64,000 bases of DNA, from contig CAXKVF010000075.1 of the NCBI GenBank assembly GCA_964057225.1, positions 1 to 64,000 on the forward strand, given 5' to 3'. Below, piece after piece: positions 11,101-24,560 of the stretch. Each line of letters begins with the position of its first letter. The first letter of the stretch is position 1. The notes beneath the pieces were generated by a model. The model was given only the letters and a program-made list of their open reading frames with translations, had not been told where the DNA came from and did not search any database. Position numbers and translations under genes: made by a program. Source of the stretch: Auanema rhodensis. Lineage: Eukaryota > Nematoda > Chromadorea > Rhabditida > Rhabditidae.

Positions 11101-12944
11101 CGTGAAGCGAGTTACATACCAAGTGCACATCACGTGTACATTTAATTAGCATAAATTAAAGTTCACGTAAATTTCAAAGTCATGGTTACCATGCACCAAT
11201 ATCAATAAAAATTTGTTTTTAGACTAATATGGACATGGGGAATCTAATTTTGAAAACCGCATCTCTTCATCTTTCACGTGAAGCGAGTTACATACCAAGT
11301 GCACATCACGTGTACATTTAATTAGCATAAATTAAAGTTCACGTAAATTTCAAAGTCATGGTTACCATGCACCAATATCAATAAAAATTTGTTTTTAGAC
11401 TAATATGGACATGGGGAATCTAATTTTGAAAACCGCATCTCTTTATCTTTCACGTGAAGCGAGTTACATACCAAGTGCACATCACGTGTACATTTAATTA
11501 GCATAAATTAAAGTTCACGTAAATTTCAAAGTCATGGTTACCATGAACCAATATCAATAAAAATTTGTTTTTAGACTAATATGGACATGGGGAATCTAAT
11601 TTTGAAAACCGCATCTCTTTATCTTTCACGTGAAGCGAGTTACATACCAAGTGCACATCACGTGTACATTTAATTAGCATAAATTAAAGTTCACGTAAAT
11701 TTCAAAGTCATGGTTACCATGAACCAATATCAATAAAAATTTGTTTTTAGACTTATATGGACATGGGGAATCTAAATTTGAAAACCGCATCTCTTTATCT
11801 TTCACGTGAAGCGAGTTACATACCAAGTGCACATCACGTGTACATTTAATTAGCATAAATTAAAGTTCACGTAACTTTCAAAGTCATGGTTACCATGCAC
11901 CAATATCAATAAAAATTTGTTTTTAGACTAATATGGACATGGGGAATCTAATTTTGAAAACCGCATCTCTTTATCTTTCACGTGAAGCGATTTACATACC
12001 AAGTGCACATCACGTGTACATTTAATTAGCATAAATTAAAGTTCACGTAAATTTCAAAGTCATGGTTACCATGCACCAATATCAATAAAAATTTGTTTTT
12101 AGACTAATATGGACATGGGGAATCTAATTTTGAAAACCGCATCTCTTTATCTTTCACGTGAAGCGAGTTACATACCAAGTGCACATCACGTGTACATTTA
12201 ATTAGCATAAATTAAAGTTCACGTAAATTTCAAAGTCATGGTTACCATGAACCAATATCAATAAAAATTTGTTTTTAAACTAATATGGACATGGGGAATC
12301 TAATTTTGAAAACCGCATCTCTTTATCTTTCACGTGAAGCGAGTTACATACCAAGTGCACATCACGTGTACATTTAATTAGCATAAATTAAAGTTCACGT
12401 AAATTTCAAAGTCATGGTTACCATGCACCAATATCAATAAAAATTTGTTTTTAGACTAATATGGACATGGGGAATCTAATTTTGAAAACCGCATCTCTTT
12501 ATCTTTCACGTGAAGCGAGTTACATACCAAGTGCACATCACGTGTACATTTAATTAGCATAAATTAAAGTTCACGTAAATTTCAAAGTCATGGTTACCAT
12601 GAACCAATATCAATAAAAATTTGTTTTTAGACTAATATGGACATGGGGAATCTAATTTTGAAAACCGCATCTCTTTATCTTTCACGTGAAGCGAGTTACA
12701 TACCAAGTGCACATCACGTGTACATTTAATTAGCATAAATTAAAGTTCACGTAAATTTCAAAGTCATGGTTACCATGAACCAATATCAATAAAAATTTGT
12801 TTTTAGACTAATATGGACATGGGGAATCTAATTTTGAAAACCGCATCTCTTTATCTTTCACGTGAAGCGAGTTACATACCAAGTGCACATCACGTGTACA
12901 TTTAATTAGCATAAATTAAAGTTCACGTAAATTTCAAAGTCATG

Positions 12945-15232
12945 GTTACCATGAACCAATATCAATAAAAATTTGTTTTTAGACTAATATGGACATGGGG
13001 AATCTAATTTTGAAAACCGCATCTCTTTATCTTTCACGTGAAGCGAGTTACATACCAAGTGCCCATCACGTGTACATTTAATTAGCATAAATTAAAGTTC
13101 ACGTAAATTTCAAAGTCATGGTTACCATGCACCAATATCAATAAAAATTTGTTTTTAGACTAATATGGACATGGGGAATCTAATTTTGAAAACCGCATCT
13201 CGTTATCTTTCACGTGAAGCGAGTTACATACCAAGTGCACATCACGTGTACATTTAATTAGCATAAATTAAAGTTCACGTAAATTTCAAAGTCATGGTTA
13301 CCATGCACCAATATTAATAAAAATTTGTTTTTAGACTAATATGGACATGGGGAATCTAATTTTGAAAACCGCATCTCTTTATCTTTCACGTGAAGCGAGT
13401 TACATACCAAGTGCACATCACGTGTACATTTAATTAGCATAAATTAAAGTTCACGTAAATTTCAAAGTCATGGTTACCATGCACCAATATCAATAAAAAT
13501 TTGTTTTTAGACTAATATGGACATGGGGAATCTAATTTTGAAAACCGCATCTCTTTATCTTTCAAGTGAAGCGAGTTACATACCAAGTGCACATCACGTG
13601 TACATTTAATTAGCATAAATTAAAGTTCACGTAAATTTCAAAGTCATGGTTACCATGAACCAATATCAATAAAAATTTGTTTTTAGACTAATATGGACAT
13701 GGGGAATCTAATTTTGAAAACCGCATCTCTTTATCTTTCACGTGAAGCGAGTTACATACCAAGTGCACATCACGTGTACAGTTAATTAGCATAAATTAAA
13801 GTTCACGTAAATTTCAAAGTCATGGTTACCATGAACCAATATCAATAAAAATTTGTTTTTAGACTAATATGGACATGGGGAATCTAAATTTGAAAACCGC
13901 ATCTCTTTATCTTTCACGTGAAGCGAGTTACATACCAAGTGCACATCACGTGTACATTTAATTAGCATAAATTAAAGTTCACGTAACTTTCAAAGTCATG
14001 GTTACCATGCACCAATATCAATAAAAATTTGTTTTTAGACTAATATGGACATGGGGAATCTAATTTTGAAAACCGCATCTCTTTATCTTTCACGTGAAGC
14101 GAGTTGCATACCAAGTGCACATCACGTGTACATTTAATTAGCATAAATTAAAGTTCACGTAAATTTCAAAGTCATGGTTACCATGAACCAATATCAATAA
14201 AAATTTGTTTTTAGACTAATATGGACATGGGGAATCTAATTTTGAAAACCGCATCTCTTTATCTTTCACGTGAAGCGAGTTACATACCAAGTGCACATCA
14301 CGTGTACATTTAATTAGCATAAATTAAAGTTCACGTAAATTTCAAAGTCATGGTTACCATGAACCAATATCAATAAAAATTTGTTTTTAGACTAATATGG
14401 ACATGGGGAATCTAATTTTGAAAACCGCATCTCTTTATCTTTCACGTGAAGCGAGTTACATACCAAGTGCCCATCACGTGTACATTTAATTAGCATAAAT
14501 TAAAGTTCACGTAAATTTCAAAGTCATGGTTACCATGCACCAATATCAATAAAAATTTGTTTTTAGACTAATATGGACATGGGGAATCTAATTTTGAAAA
14601 CCGCATCTCGTTATCTTTCACGTGAAGCGAGTTACATACCAAGTGCACATCACGTGTACATTTAATTAGCATAAATTAAAGTTCACGTAAATTTCAAAGT
14701 CATGGTTACCATGCACCAATATCAATAAAAATTTGTTTTTAGACTAATATGGACATGGGGAATCTAATTTTGAAAACCGCATCTCTTTATCTTTCACGTG
14801 AAGCGAGTTACATACCAAGTGCACATCACGTGTACATTTAATTAGCATAAATTAAAGTTCACGTAAATTTCAAAGTCATGGTTACCATGCACCAATATCA
14901 ATAAAAATTTGTTTTTAGACTAATATTGACATGGGGAATCTAATTTTGAAAACCGCATCTCTTTATCTTTCACGTGAAGCGAGTTACATACCAAGTGCCC
15001 ATCACGTGTACATTTAATTAGCATAAATTAAAGTTCACGTAAATTTCAAAGTCATGGTTACCATGCACCAATATCAATAAAAATTTGTTTTTAGACTAAT
15101 ATGGACATGGGGAATCTAATTTTGAAAACCGCATCTCGTTATCTTTCACGTGAAGCGAGTTACATACCAAGTGCACATCACGTGTACATTTAATTAGCAT
15201 AAATTAAAGTTCACGTAAATTTCAAAGTCATG
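12945..15232 (+). repeat. 8-monomer higher-order repeat, about 1.4 units (copy A)
   Basis: Unit 12945-14352 has the monomer order: A119C; T82G; a plain C10 copy; C93A; T133G (GTTAATTAG in place of TTTAATTAG); T64A with A163C; A107G (GTTGCATA); plain A10. The next three monomers (14353, 14529, 14705) restart the series with A119C then T82G. Monomer 14881, with its own A119C, breaks the pattern and is again followed by T82G (15057). The block is nearly identical to 36705-38112 in copy B, offset exactly 23,760 bp (135 monomers). Confidence 0.88.
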
Positions 15233-17520
15233 GTTACCATGCACCAATATCAATAAAAATTTGTTTTTAGACTAATATGGACATGGGGAATCTAATTTTG
15301 AAAACCGCATCTCTTTATCTTTCACGTGAAGCGAGTTACATACCAAGTGCACATCACGTGTACATTTAATTAGCATAAATTAAAGTTCACGTAAATTTCA
15401 AAGTCATGGTTACCATGCACCAATATCAATAAAAATTTGTTTTTAGACTAATATGGACATGGGGAATCTAATTTTGAAAACCGCATCTCTTTATCTTTCA
15501 CGTGAAGCGAGTTACATACCAAGTGCACATCACGTGTACATTTAATTAGCATAAATTAAAGTTCACGTAAATTTCAAAGTCATGGTTACCATGCACCAAT
15601 ATCAATAAAAATTTGTTTTTAGACTAATATGGACATGGGGAATCTAATTTTGAAAACCGCATCTCTTTATCTTTCACGTGAAGCGAGTTACATACCAAGT
15701 GCACATCACGTGTACATTTAATTAGCATAAATTAAAGTTCACGTAAATTTCAAAGTCATGGTTACCATGCACCAATATCAATAAAAATTTGTTTTTAGAC
15801 TAATATGGACATGGGGAATCTAATTTTGAAAACCGCATCTCTTTATCTTTCACGTGAAGCGAGTTACATACCAAGTGCACATCACGTGTACATTTAATTA
15901 GCATAAATTAAAGTTCACGTAAATTTCAAAGTCATGGTTACCATGAACCAATATCAATAAAAATTTGTTTTTAGACTAATATGGACATGGGGAATCTAAT
16001 TTTGAAAACCGCATCTCTTTATCTTTCACGTGAAGCGAGTTACATACCAAGTGCACATCACGTGTACATTTAATTAGCATAAATTAAAGTTCACGTAAAT
16101 TTCAAAGTCATGGTTACCATGCACCAATATCAATAAAAATTTGTTTTTAGACTAATATGGACATGGGGAATCTAATTTTGAAAACCGCATCTCGTTATCT
16201 TTCACGTGAAGCGAGTTACATACCAAGTGCACATCACGTGTACATTTAATTAGCATAAATTAAAGTTCACGTAAATTTCAAAGTCATGGTTACCATGCAC
16301 CAATATCAATTAAAATTTGTTTTTAGACTAATATGGACATGGGGAATCTAATTTTGAAAACCGCATCTCTTTATCTTTCACGTGAAGCGAGTTACATACC
16401 AAGTGCACATCACGTGTACATTTAATTAGCATAAATTAAAGTTCACGTAAATTTCAAAGTCATGGTTACCATGCACCAATATCAATAAAAATTTGTTTTT
16501 AGACTAATATGGACATGGGGAATCTAATTTTGAAAACCGCATCTCGTTATCTTTCACGTGAAGCGAGTTACATACCAAGTGCACATCACGTGTACATTTA
16601 ATTAGCATAAATTAAAGTTCACGTAAATTTCAAAGTCATGGTTACCATGCACCAATATCAATAAAAATTTGTTTTTAGACTAATATGGACATGGGGAATC
16701 TAATTTTGAAAACCGCATCTCTTTATCTTTCACGTGAAGCGAGTTACATACCAAGTGCACATCACGTGTACATTTAATTAGCATAAATTAAAGTTCACGT
16801 AAATTTCAAAGTCATGGTTACCATGCACCAATATCAATAAAAATTTGTTTTTAGACTAATATGGACATGGGGAATCTAATTTTGAAAACCGCATCTCTTT
16901 ATCTTTCACGTGAAGCGAGTTACATACCAAGTGCACATCACGTGTACATTTAATTAGCATAAATTAAAGTTCACGTAAATTTCAAAGTCATAGTTACCAT
17001 AAACCAATATCAATAAAAATTTGTTTTTAGACTAATATGGACATGGGGAATCTAATTTTGAAAACCGCATCTCTTTATCTTTCACGTGAAGCGAGTTACA
17101 TACCAAGTGCACATCACGTGTACATTTAATTAGCATAAATTAAAGTTCACGTAAATTTCAAAGTCATGGTTACCATGAACCAATATCAATAAAAATTTGT
17201 TTTTAGACTAATATGGACATGGGGAATCTAATTTTGAAAACCGCATCTCTTCATCTTTCACGTGAAGCGAGTTACATACCAAGTGCACATCACGTGTACA
17301 TTTAATTAGCATAAATTAAAGTTCACGTAAATTTCAAAGTCATGGTTACCATGCACCAATATCAATAAAAATTTGTTTTTAGACTAATATGGACATGGGG
17401 AATCTAATTTTGAAAACCGCATCTCTTTATCTTTCACGTGAAGCGAGTTACATACCAAGTGCACATCACGTGTACATTTAATTAGCATAAATTAAAGTTC
17501 ACGTAAATTTCAAAGTCATG

Positions 17521-19280
17521 GTTACCATGCACCAATGTCAATAAAAATTTGTTTTTAGACTAATATGGACATGGGGAATCTAATTTTGAAAACCGCATCT
17601 CTTCATCTTTCACGTGAAGCGAGTTACATACCAAGTGCACATCACGTGTACATTTAATTAGCATAAATTAAAGTTCACGTAAATTTCAAAGTCATGGTTA
17701 CCATGCACCAATATCAATAAAAATTTGTTTTTAGACTAATATGGACATGGGGAATCTAATTTTGAAAACCGCATCTCTTCATCTTTTACGTGAAGCGAGT
17801 TACATACCAAGTGCACATCACGTGTACATTTAATTAGCATAAATTAAAGTTCACGTAAATTTCAAAGTCATGGTTACCATGCACCAATATCAATAAAAAT
17901 TTGTTTTTAGACTAATATGGACATGGGGAATCTAATTTTGAAAACCGCATCTCTTTATCTTTCACGTGAAGCGAGTTACATACCAAGTGCACATCACGTG
18001 TACATTTAATTAGCATAAATTAAAGTTCACGTAAATTTCAAAGTCATGGTTACCATGCACCAATGTCAATAAAAATTTGTTTTTAGACTAATATGGACAT
18101 GGGGAATCTAATTTTGAAAACCGCATCTCTTCATCTTTCACGTGAAGCGAGTTACATACCAAGTGCACATCACGTGTACATTTAATTAGCATAAATTAAA
18201 GTTCACGTAAATTTCAAAGTCATGGTTACCATGCACCAATATCAATAAAAATTTGTTTTTAGACTAATATGGACATGGGGAATCTAATTTTGAAAACCGC
18301 ATCTCTTTATCTTTCACGTGAAGCGAGTTACATACCAAGTGCACATCACGTGTACATTTAATTAGCATAAATTAAAGTTCACGTAAATTTCAAAGTCATG
18401 GTTACCATGCACCAATGTCAATAAAAATTTGTTTTTAGACTAATATGGACATGGGGAATCTAATTTTGAAAACCGCATCTCTTCATCTTTCACGTGAAGC
18501 GAGTTACATACCAAGTGCACATCACGTGTACATTTAATTAGCATAAATTAAAGTTCACGTAAATTTCAAAGTCATGGTTACCATGCACCAATATCAATAA
18601 AAATTTGTTTTTAGACTAATATGGACATGGGGAATCTAATTTTGAAAACCGCATCTCTTCATCTTTTACGTGAAGCGAGTTACATACCAAGTGCACATCA
18701 CGTGTACATTTAATTAGCATAAATTAAAGTTCACGTAAATTTCAAAGTCATGGTTACCATGCACCAATATCAATAAAAATTTATTTTTAGACTAATATGG
18801 ACATGGGGAATCTAATTTTGAAAACCGCATCTCTTTATCTTTCACGTGAAGCGAGTTACATACCAAGTGCACATCACGTGTACATTTAATTAGCATAAAT
18901 TAAAGTTCACGTAAATTTCAAAGTCATGGTTACCATGCACCAATGTCAATAAAAATTTGTTTTTAGACTAATATGGACATGGGGAATCTAATTTTGAAAA
19001 CCGCATCTCTTCATCTTTCACGTGAAGCGAGTTACATACCAAGTGCACATCACGTGTACATTTAATTAGCATAAATTAAAGTTCACGTAAATTTCAAAGT
19101 CATGGTTACCATGCACCAATATCAATAAAAATTTGTTTTTAGACTAATATGGACATGGGGAATCTAATTTTGAAAACCGCATCTCTTCATCTTTCACGTG
19201 AAGCGAGTTACATACCAAGTGCACATCACGTGTACATTTAATTAGCATAAATTAAAGTTCACGTAAATTTCAAAGTCATG
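17521..19280 (+). repeat. 5-monomer (880-bp) higher-order repeat, two copies
   Basis: The first unit, 17521-18400, contains monomers marked A17G+T84C, T84C+C91T, plain, A17G+T84C, plain. The second, 18401-19280, repeats the order with the C91T markers exactly 880 bp apart (17787 and 18667) and the A17G markers at matching spacing (17537/18417, 18065/18945). The last monomer of the second unit gained T84C, and monomer 18753 has a private G31A. All ten monomers are C10. The block recurs in copy B at offset 27,984 bp. Confidence 0.88.
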
Positions 19281-22200
19281 GTTACCATGCACCAATATCA
19301 ATAAAAATTTGTTTTTAGACTAATATGGACATGGGGGATCTAATTTTGAAAACCGTATTTCTTTATCTTTCACGTGAAGCGAGTTACATACCAAGTGCAC
19401 ATCACGTGTACATTTAATTAGCATAAATTAAAGTTCACGTAAATTTCAAAGTCATGGTTACCATGAACCAATATCAATAAAAATTTGTTTTTAGACTAAT
19501 ATGGACATGGGGAATCTAATTTTGAAAACCGCATCTCTTTATCTTTCACGTGAAGCGAGTTACATACCAAGTGCACATCACGTGTACATTTAATTAGCAT
19601 AAATTAAAGTTCACGTAAATTTCAAAGTCATGGTTACCATGAACCAATATCAATAAAAATTTGTTTTTAGACTAATATGGACATGGGGAATCTAATTTTG
19701 AAAACCGCATCTCTTTATCTTTCACATGAAGCGAGTTACATACCAAGTGCACATCACGTGTACATTTAATTAGCATAAATTAAAGTTCACGTAAATTTCA
19801 AAGTCATGGTTACCATGAACCAATATCAATAAAAATTTGTTTTTAGACTAATATGGACATGGGGAATCTAATTTTGAAAACCGCATTTCTTTATCTTTCA
19901 CGTGAAGCGAGTTACATACCAAGTGCACATCACGTGTACATTTAATTAGCATAAATTAAAGTTCACGTAAATTTCAAAGTCATGGTTACCATGAACCAAT
20001 ATCAATAAAAATTTGTTTTTAGACTAATATGGACATGGGGAATCTAATTTTGAAAACCGCATCTCTTTATCTTTCACGTGAAGCGAGTTACATACCAAGT
20101 GCACATCACGTGTACATTTAATTAGCATAAATTAAAGTTCACGTAAATTTCAAAGTCATGGTTACCATGAACCAATATCAATAAAAATTTGTTTTTAGAC
20201 TAATATGGACATGGGGAATCTAATTTTGAAAACCGCATCTCTTTATCTTTCACGTGAAGCGAGTTACATACCAAGTGCACATCACGTGTACATTTAATTA
20301 GCATAAATTAAAGTTCACGTAAATTTCAAAGTCATGGTTACCATGAACCAATATCAATAAAAATTTGTTTTTAGACTAATATGGACATGGGGAATCTAAT
20401 TTTGAAAACCGCATCTCTTTATCTTTCACGTGAAGCGAGTTACATACCAAGTGCACATCACGTGTACATTTAATTAGCATAAATTAAAGTTCACGTAAAT
20501 TTCAAAGTCATGGTTACCATGCACCAATATCAATAAAAATTTGTTTTTAGACTAATATGGACATGGGGAATCTAATTTTGAAAACCGCATCTCTTTATCT
20601 TTCACGTGAAGCGAGTTACATACCAAGTGCACATCACGTGTACATTTAATTAGCATAAATTAAAGTTCACGTAAATTTCAAAGTCATGGTTACCATGCAC
20701 CAATATCAATAAAAATTTGTTTTTAGACTAATATGGACATGGGGAATCTAATTTTGAAAACCGCATCTCTTTATCTTTCACGTGAAGCGAGTTACATACC
20801 AAGTGCACATCACGTGTACATTTAATTAGCATAAATTAAAGTTCACGTAAATTTCAAAGTCATGGTTACCATGCACCAATATCAATAAAAATTTGTTTTT
20901 AGACTAATATGGACATGGGGAATCTAATTTTGAAAACCGCATCTCTTTATCTTTCACGTGAAGCGAGTTACATACCAAGTGCACATCACGTGTACATTTA
21001 ATTAGCATAAATTAAAGTTCACGTAAATTTCAAAGTCATGGTTACCATGAACCAATATCAATAAAAATTTGTTTTTAGACTAATATGGACATGGGGAATC
21101 TAACTTTGAAAACCGCATCTCTTTATCTTTCACGTGAAGCGAGTTACATACCAAGTGCACATCACGTGTACATTTAATTAGCATAAATTAAAGTTCACGT
21201 AACTTTCAAAGTCATGGTTACCATGCACCAATATCAATAAAAATTTGTTTTTAGACTAATATGGACATGGGGAATCTAATTTTGGAAACCGCATCTCTTT
21301 ATCTTTCACGTGAAGCGAGTTACATACCAAGTGCACATCACGTGTACATTTAATTAGCATAAATTAAAGTTCACGTAAATTTCAAAGTCATGGTTACCAT
21401 GCACCAATATCAATAAAAATTTGTTTTTAGACTAATATGGACATGGGGAATCTAATTTTGAAAACCGCATCTCTTTATCTTTCACGTGAAGCGAGTTACA
21501 TACCAAGTGCACATCACGTGTACATTTAATTAGCATAAATTAAAGTTCACGTAAATTTCAAAGTCATGGTTACCATGAACCAATATCAATAAAAATTTGT
21601 TTTTAGACTAATATGGACATGGGGAATCTAATTTTGAAAACCGCATCTCTTTATCTTTCACGTGAAGCGAGTTACATACCAAGTGCACATCACGTGTACA
21701 TTTAATTAGCATAAATTAAAGTTCACGTAAATTTCAAAGTCATGGTTACGATGCACCAATATCAATAAAAATTTGTTTTTAGACTAATATGGACATGGGG
21801 AATCTGATTTTGAAAACCGCATCTCTTTATCTTTCACGTGAAGCGAGTTACATACCAAGTGCACATCACGTGTACATTTAATTAGCATAAATTAAAGTTC
21901 ACGTAAATTTCAAAGTCATGGTTACCATGAACCAATATCAATAAAAATTTGTTTTTAGACTAATATGGACATGGGGAATCTAACTTTGAAAACCGCATCT
22001 CTTTATCTTTCACGTGAAGCGAGTTACATACCAAGTGCACATCACGTGTACATTTAATTAGCATAAATTAAAGTTCACGTAACTTTCAAAGTCATGGTTA
22101 CCATGCACCAATATCAATAAAAATTTGTTTTTAGACTAATATGGACATGGGGAATCTAATTTTGAAAACCGCATCTCTTTATCTTTCACGTGAAGCGAGT

Positions 22201-24560
22201 TACATACCAAGTGCACATCACGTGTACATTTAATTAGCATAAATTAAAGTTCACGTAAATTTCAAAGTCATGGTTACCATGCACCAATATCAATAAAAAT
22301 TTGTTTTTAGACTAATATGGACATGGGGAATCTAATTTTGAAAACCGTATCTCTTTATCTTTCACGTGAAGCGAGTTACATACCAAGTGCACATCACGTG
22401 TACATTTAATTAGCATAAATTAAAGTTCACGTAAATTTCAAAGTCATGGTTACCATGAACCAATATCAATAAAAATTTGTTTTTAGACTAATATGGACAT
22501 GGGGAATCTAATTTTGAAAACCGCATCTCTTTATCTTTCACGTGAAGCGAGTTACATACCAAGTGCACATCACGTGTACATTTAATTAGCATAAATTAAA
22601 GTTCACGTAAATTTCAAAGTCATGGTTACCATGCACCAATATCAATAAAAATTTGTTTTTACACTAATATGGACATGGGGAATCTAATTTTGAAAACCGC
22701 ATCTCTTTATCTTTCACGTGAAGCGAGTTACATACCAAGTGCACATCACGTGTACATTTAATTAGCATAAATTAAAGTTCACGTAAATTTCAAAGTCATG
22801 GTTACCATGAACCAATATCAATAAAAATTTGTTTTTAGACTAATATGGACATGGGGAATCTAATTTTGAAAACCGCATCTCTTTATCTTTCACGTGAAGC
22901 GAGTTACATACCAAGTGCACATCACGTGTACATTTAATTAGCATAAATTAAAGTTCACGTAACTTTCAAAGTCATGGTTACCATGCACCAATATCAATAA
23001 AAATTTGTTTTTAGACTAATATGGACATGGGGAATCTAATTTTGAAAACCGCATCTCTTTATCTTTCACGTGAAGCGAGTTACATACCAAGTGCACATCA
23101 CGTGTACATTTAATTAGCATAAATTAAAGTTCACGTAAATTTCAAAGTCATGGTTACCATGCACCAATATCAATAAAAATTTGTTTTTAGACTAATATGG
23201 ACATGGGGAATCTAATTTTGAAAACCGCATCTCTTTATCTTTCACGTGAAGCGAGTTACATACCAAGTGCACATCACGTGTACATTTAATTAGCATAAAT
23301 TAAAGTTCACGTAAATTTCAAAGTCATGGTTACCATGAACCAATATCAATAAAAATTTGTTTTTAGACTAATATGGACATGGGGAATCCAATTTTGAAAA
23401 CCGCATCTCTTTATCTTTCACGTGAAGCGAGTTACATACCAAGTGCACATCACGTGTACATTTAATTAGCATAAATTAAAGTTCACGTAACTTTCAAAGT
23501 CATGGTTACCATGCACCAATATCAATAAAAATTTATTTTTAGACTAATATGGACATGGGAAATCTAATTTTGAAAACCGCATCTCTTTATCTTTCACGTG
23601 AAGCGAGTTACATACCAAGTGCACATCACGTGTACATTTAATTAGCATAAATTAAAGTTCACGTAAATTTCAAAGTCATGGTTACCATGAAGCAATATCA
23701 ATAAAAATTTGTTTTTAGACTAATATGGACATGGGGAATCTAATTTTGAAAACCGCATCTCTTTATCTTTCACGTGAAGCGAGTTACATACCAAGTGCAC
23801 ATCACGTGTACATTTAATTAGCATAAATTAAAGTTCACGTAAATTTCAAAGTCATGGTTACCATGCACCAATATCAATAAAAATTTGTTTTTAGACTAAT
23901 ATGGACATGGGGGATCTAATTTTGAAAACCGCATTTCTTTATCTTTCACGTGAAGCGAGTTACATACCAAGTGCACATCACGTGTACATTTAATTAGCAT
24001 AAATTAAAGTTCACGTAAATTTCAAAGTCATGGTTACCATGAACCAATATCAATAAAAATTTGTTTTTAGACTAATATGGACATGGGGAATCTAATTTTG
24101 AAAACCGCATCTCTTTATTTTTCACGTGAAGCGAGTTACATACCAAGTGCACATCACGTGTACATTTAATTAGCATAAATTAAAGTTCACGTAAATTTCA
24201 AAGTCATGGTTACCATGCACCAATATCAATAAAAATTTGTTTTTAGACTAATATGGACATGGGGGATCTAATTTTGAAAACCGCATTTCTTTATCTTTCA
24301 CGTGAAGCGAGTTACATACCAAGTGCACATCACGTGTACATTTAATTAGCATAAATTAAAGTTCACGTAAATTTCAAAGTCATGGTTACCATGAACCAAT
24401 ATCAATAAAAATTTGTTTTTAGACTAATATGGACATGGGGAATCTAATTTTGAAAACCGCATCTCTTTATCTTTCACGTGAAGCGAGTTACATACCAAGT
24501 GCACATCACGTGTACATTTAATTAGCATAAATTAAAGTTCACGTAAATTTCAAAGTCATG

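Larger units (their letters stand above)
881..23504 (+). repeat. Macro-repeat copy A (22,624 bp)
   Basis: It is defined from the G56A monomer at 881 to the base before the next comparable G56A/C12G/A57G-C79T cluster at 23505. Landmarks in order are: G56A (936), C12G (1068), A57G+C79T (from 1289), C76 change plus A23/24 change giving AATCGC...ATACAAA (7461-7592), G115-side change giving CCAAGAGC (10420), G38A (12278), the A119C block (13059-15000), G9A (17001), the C91T pair (17787 and 18667), A57G with C79T (19337), T61C (23389). The same landmarks recur in the same order in copies B and C. It includes the 80-bp deletion hybrid. The chosen start is arbitrary because the arrangement is cyclic. 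Confidence 0.8.
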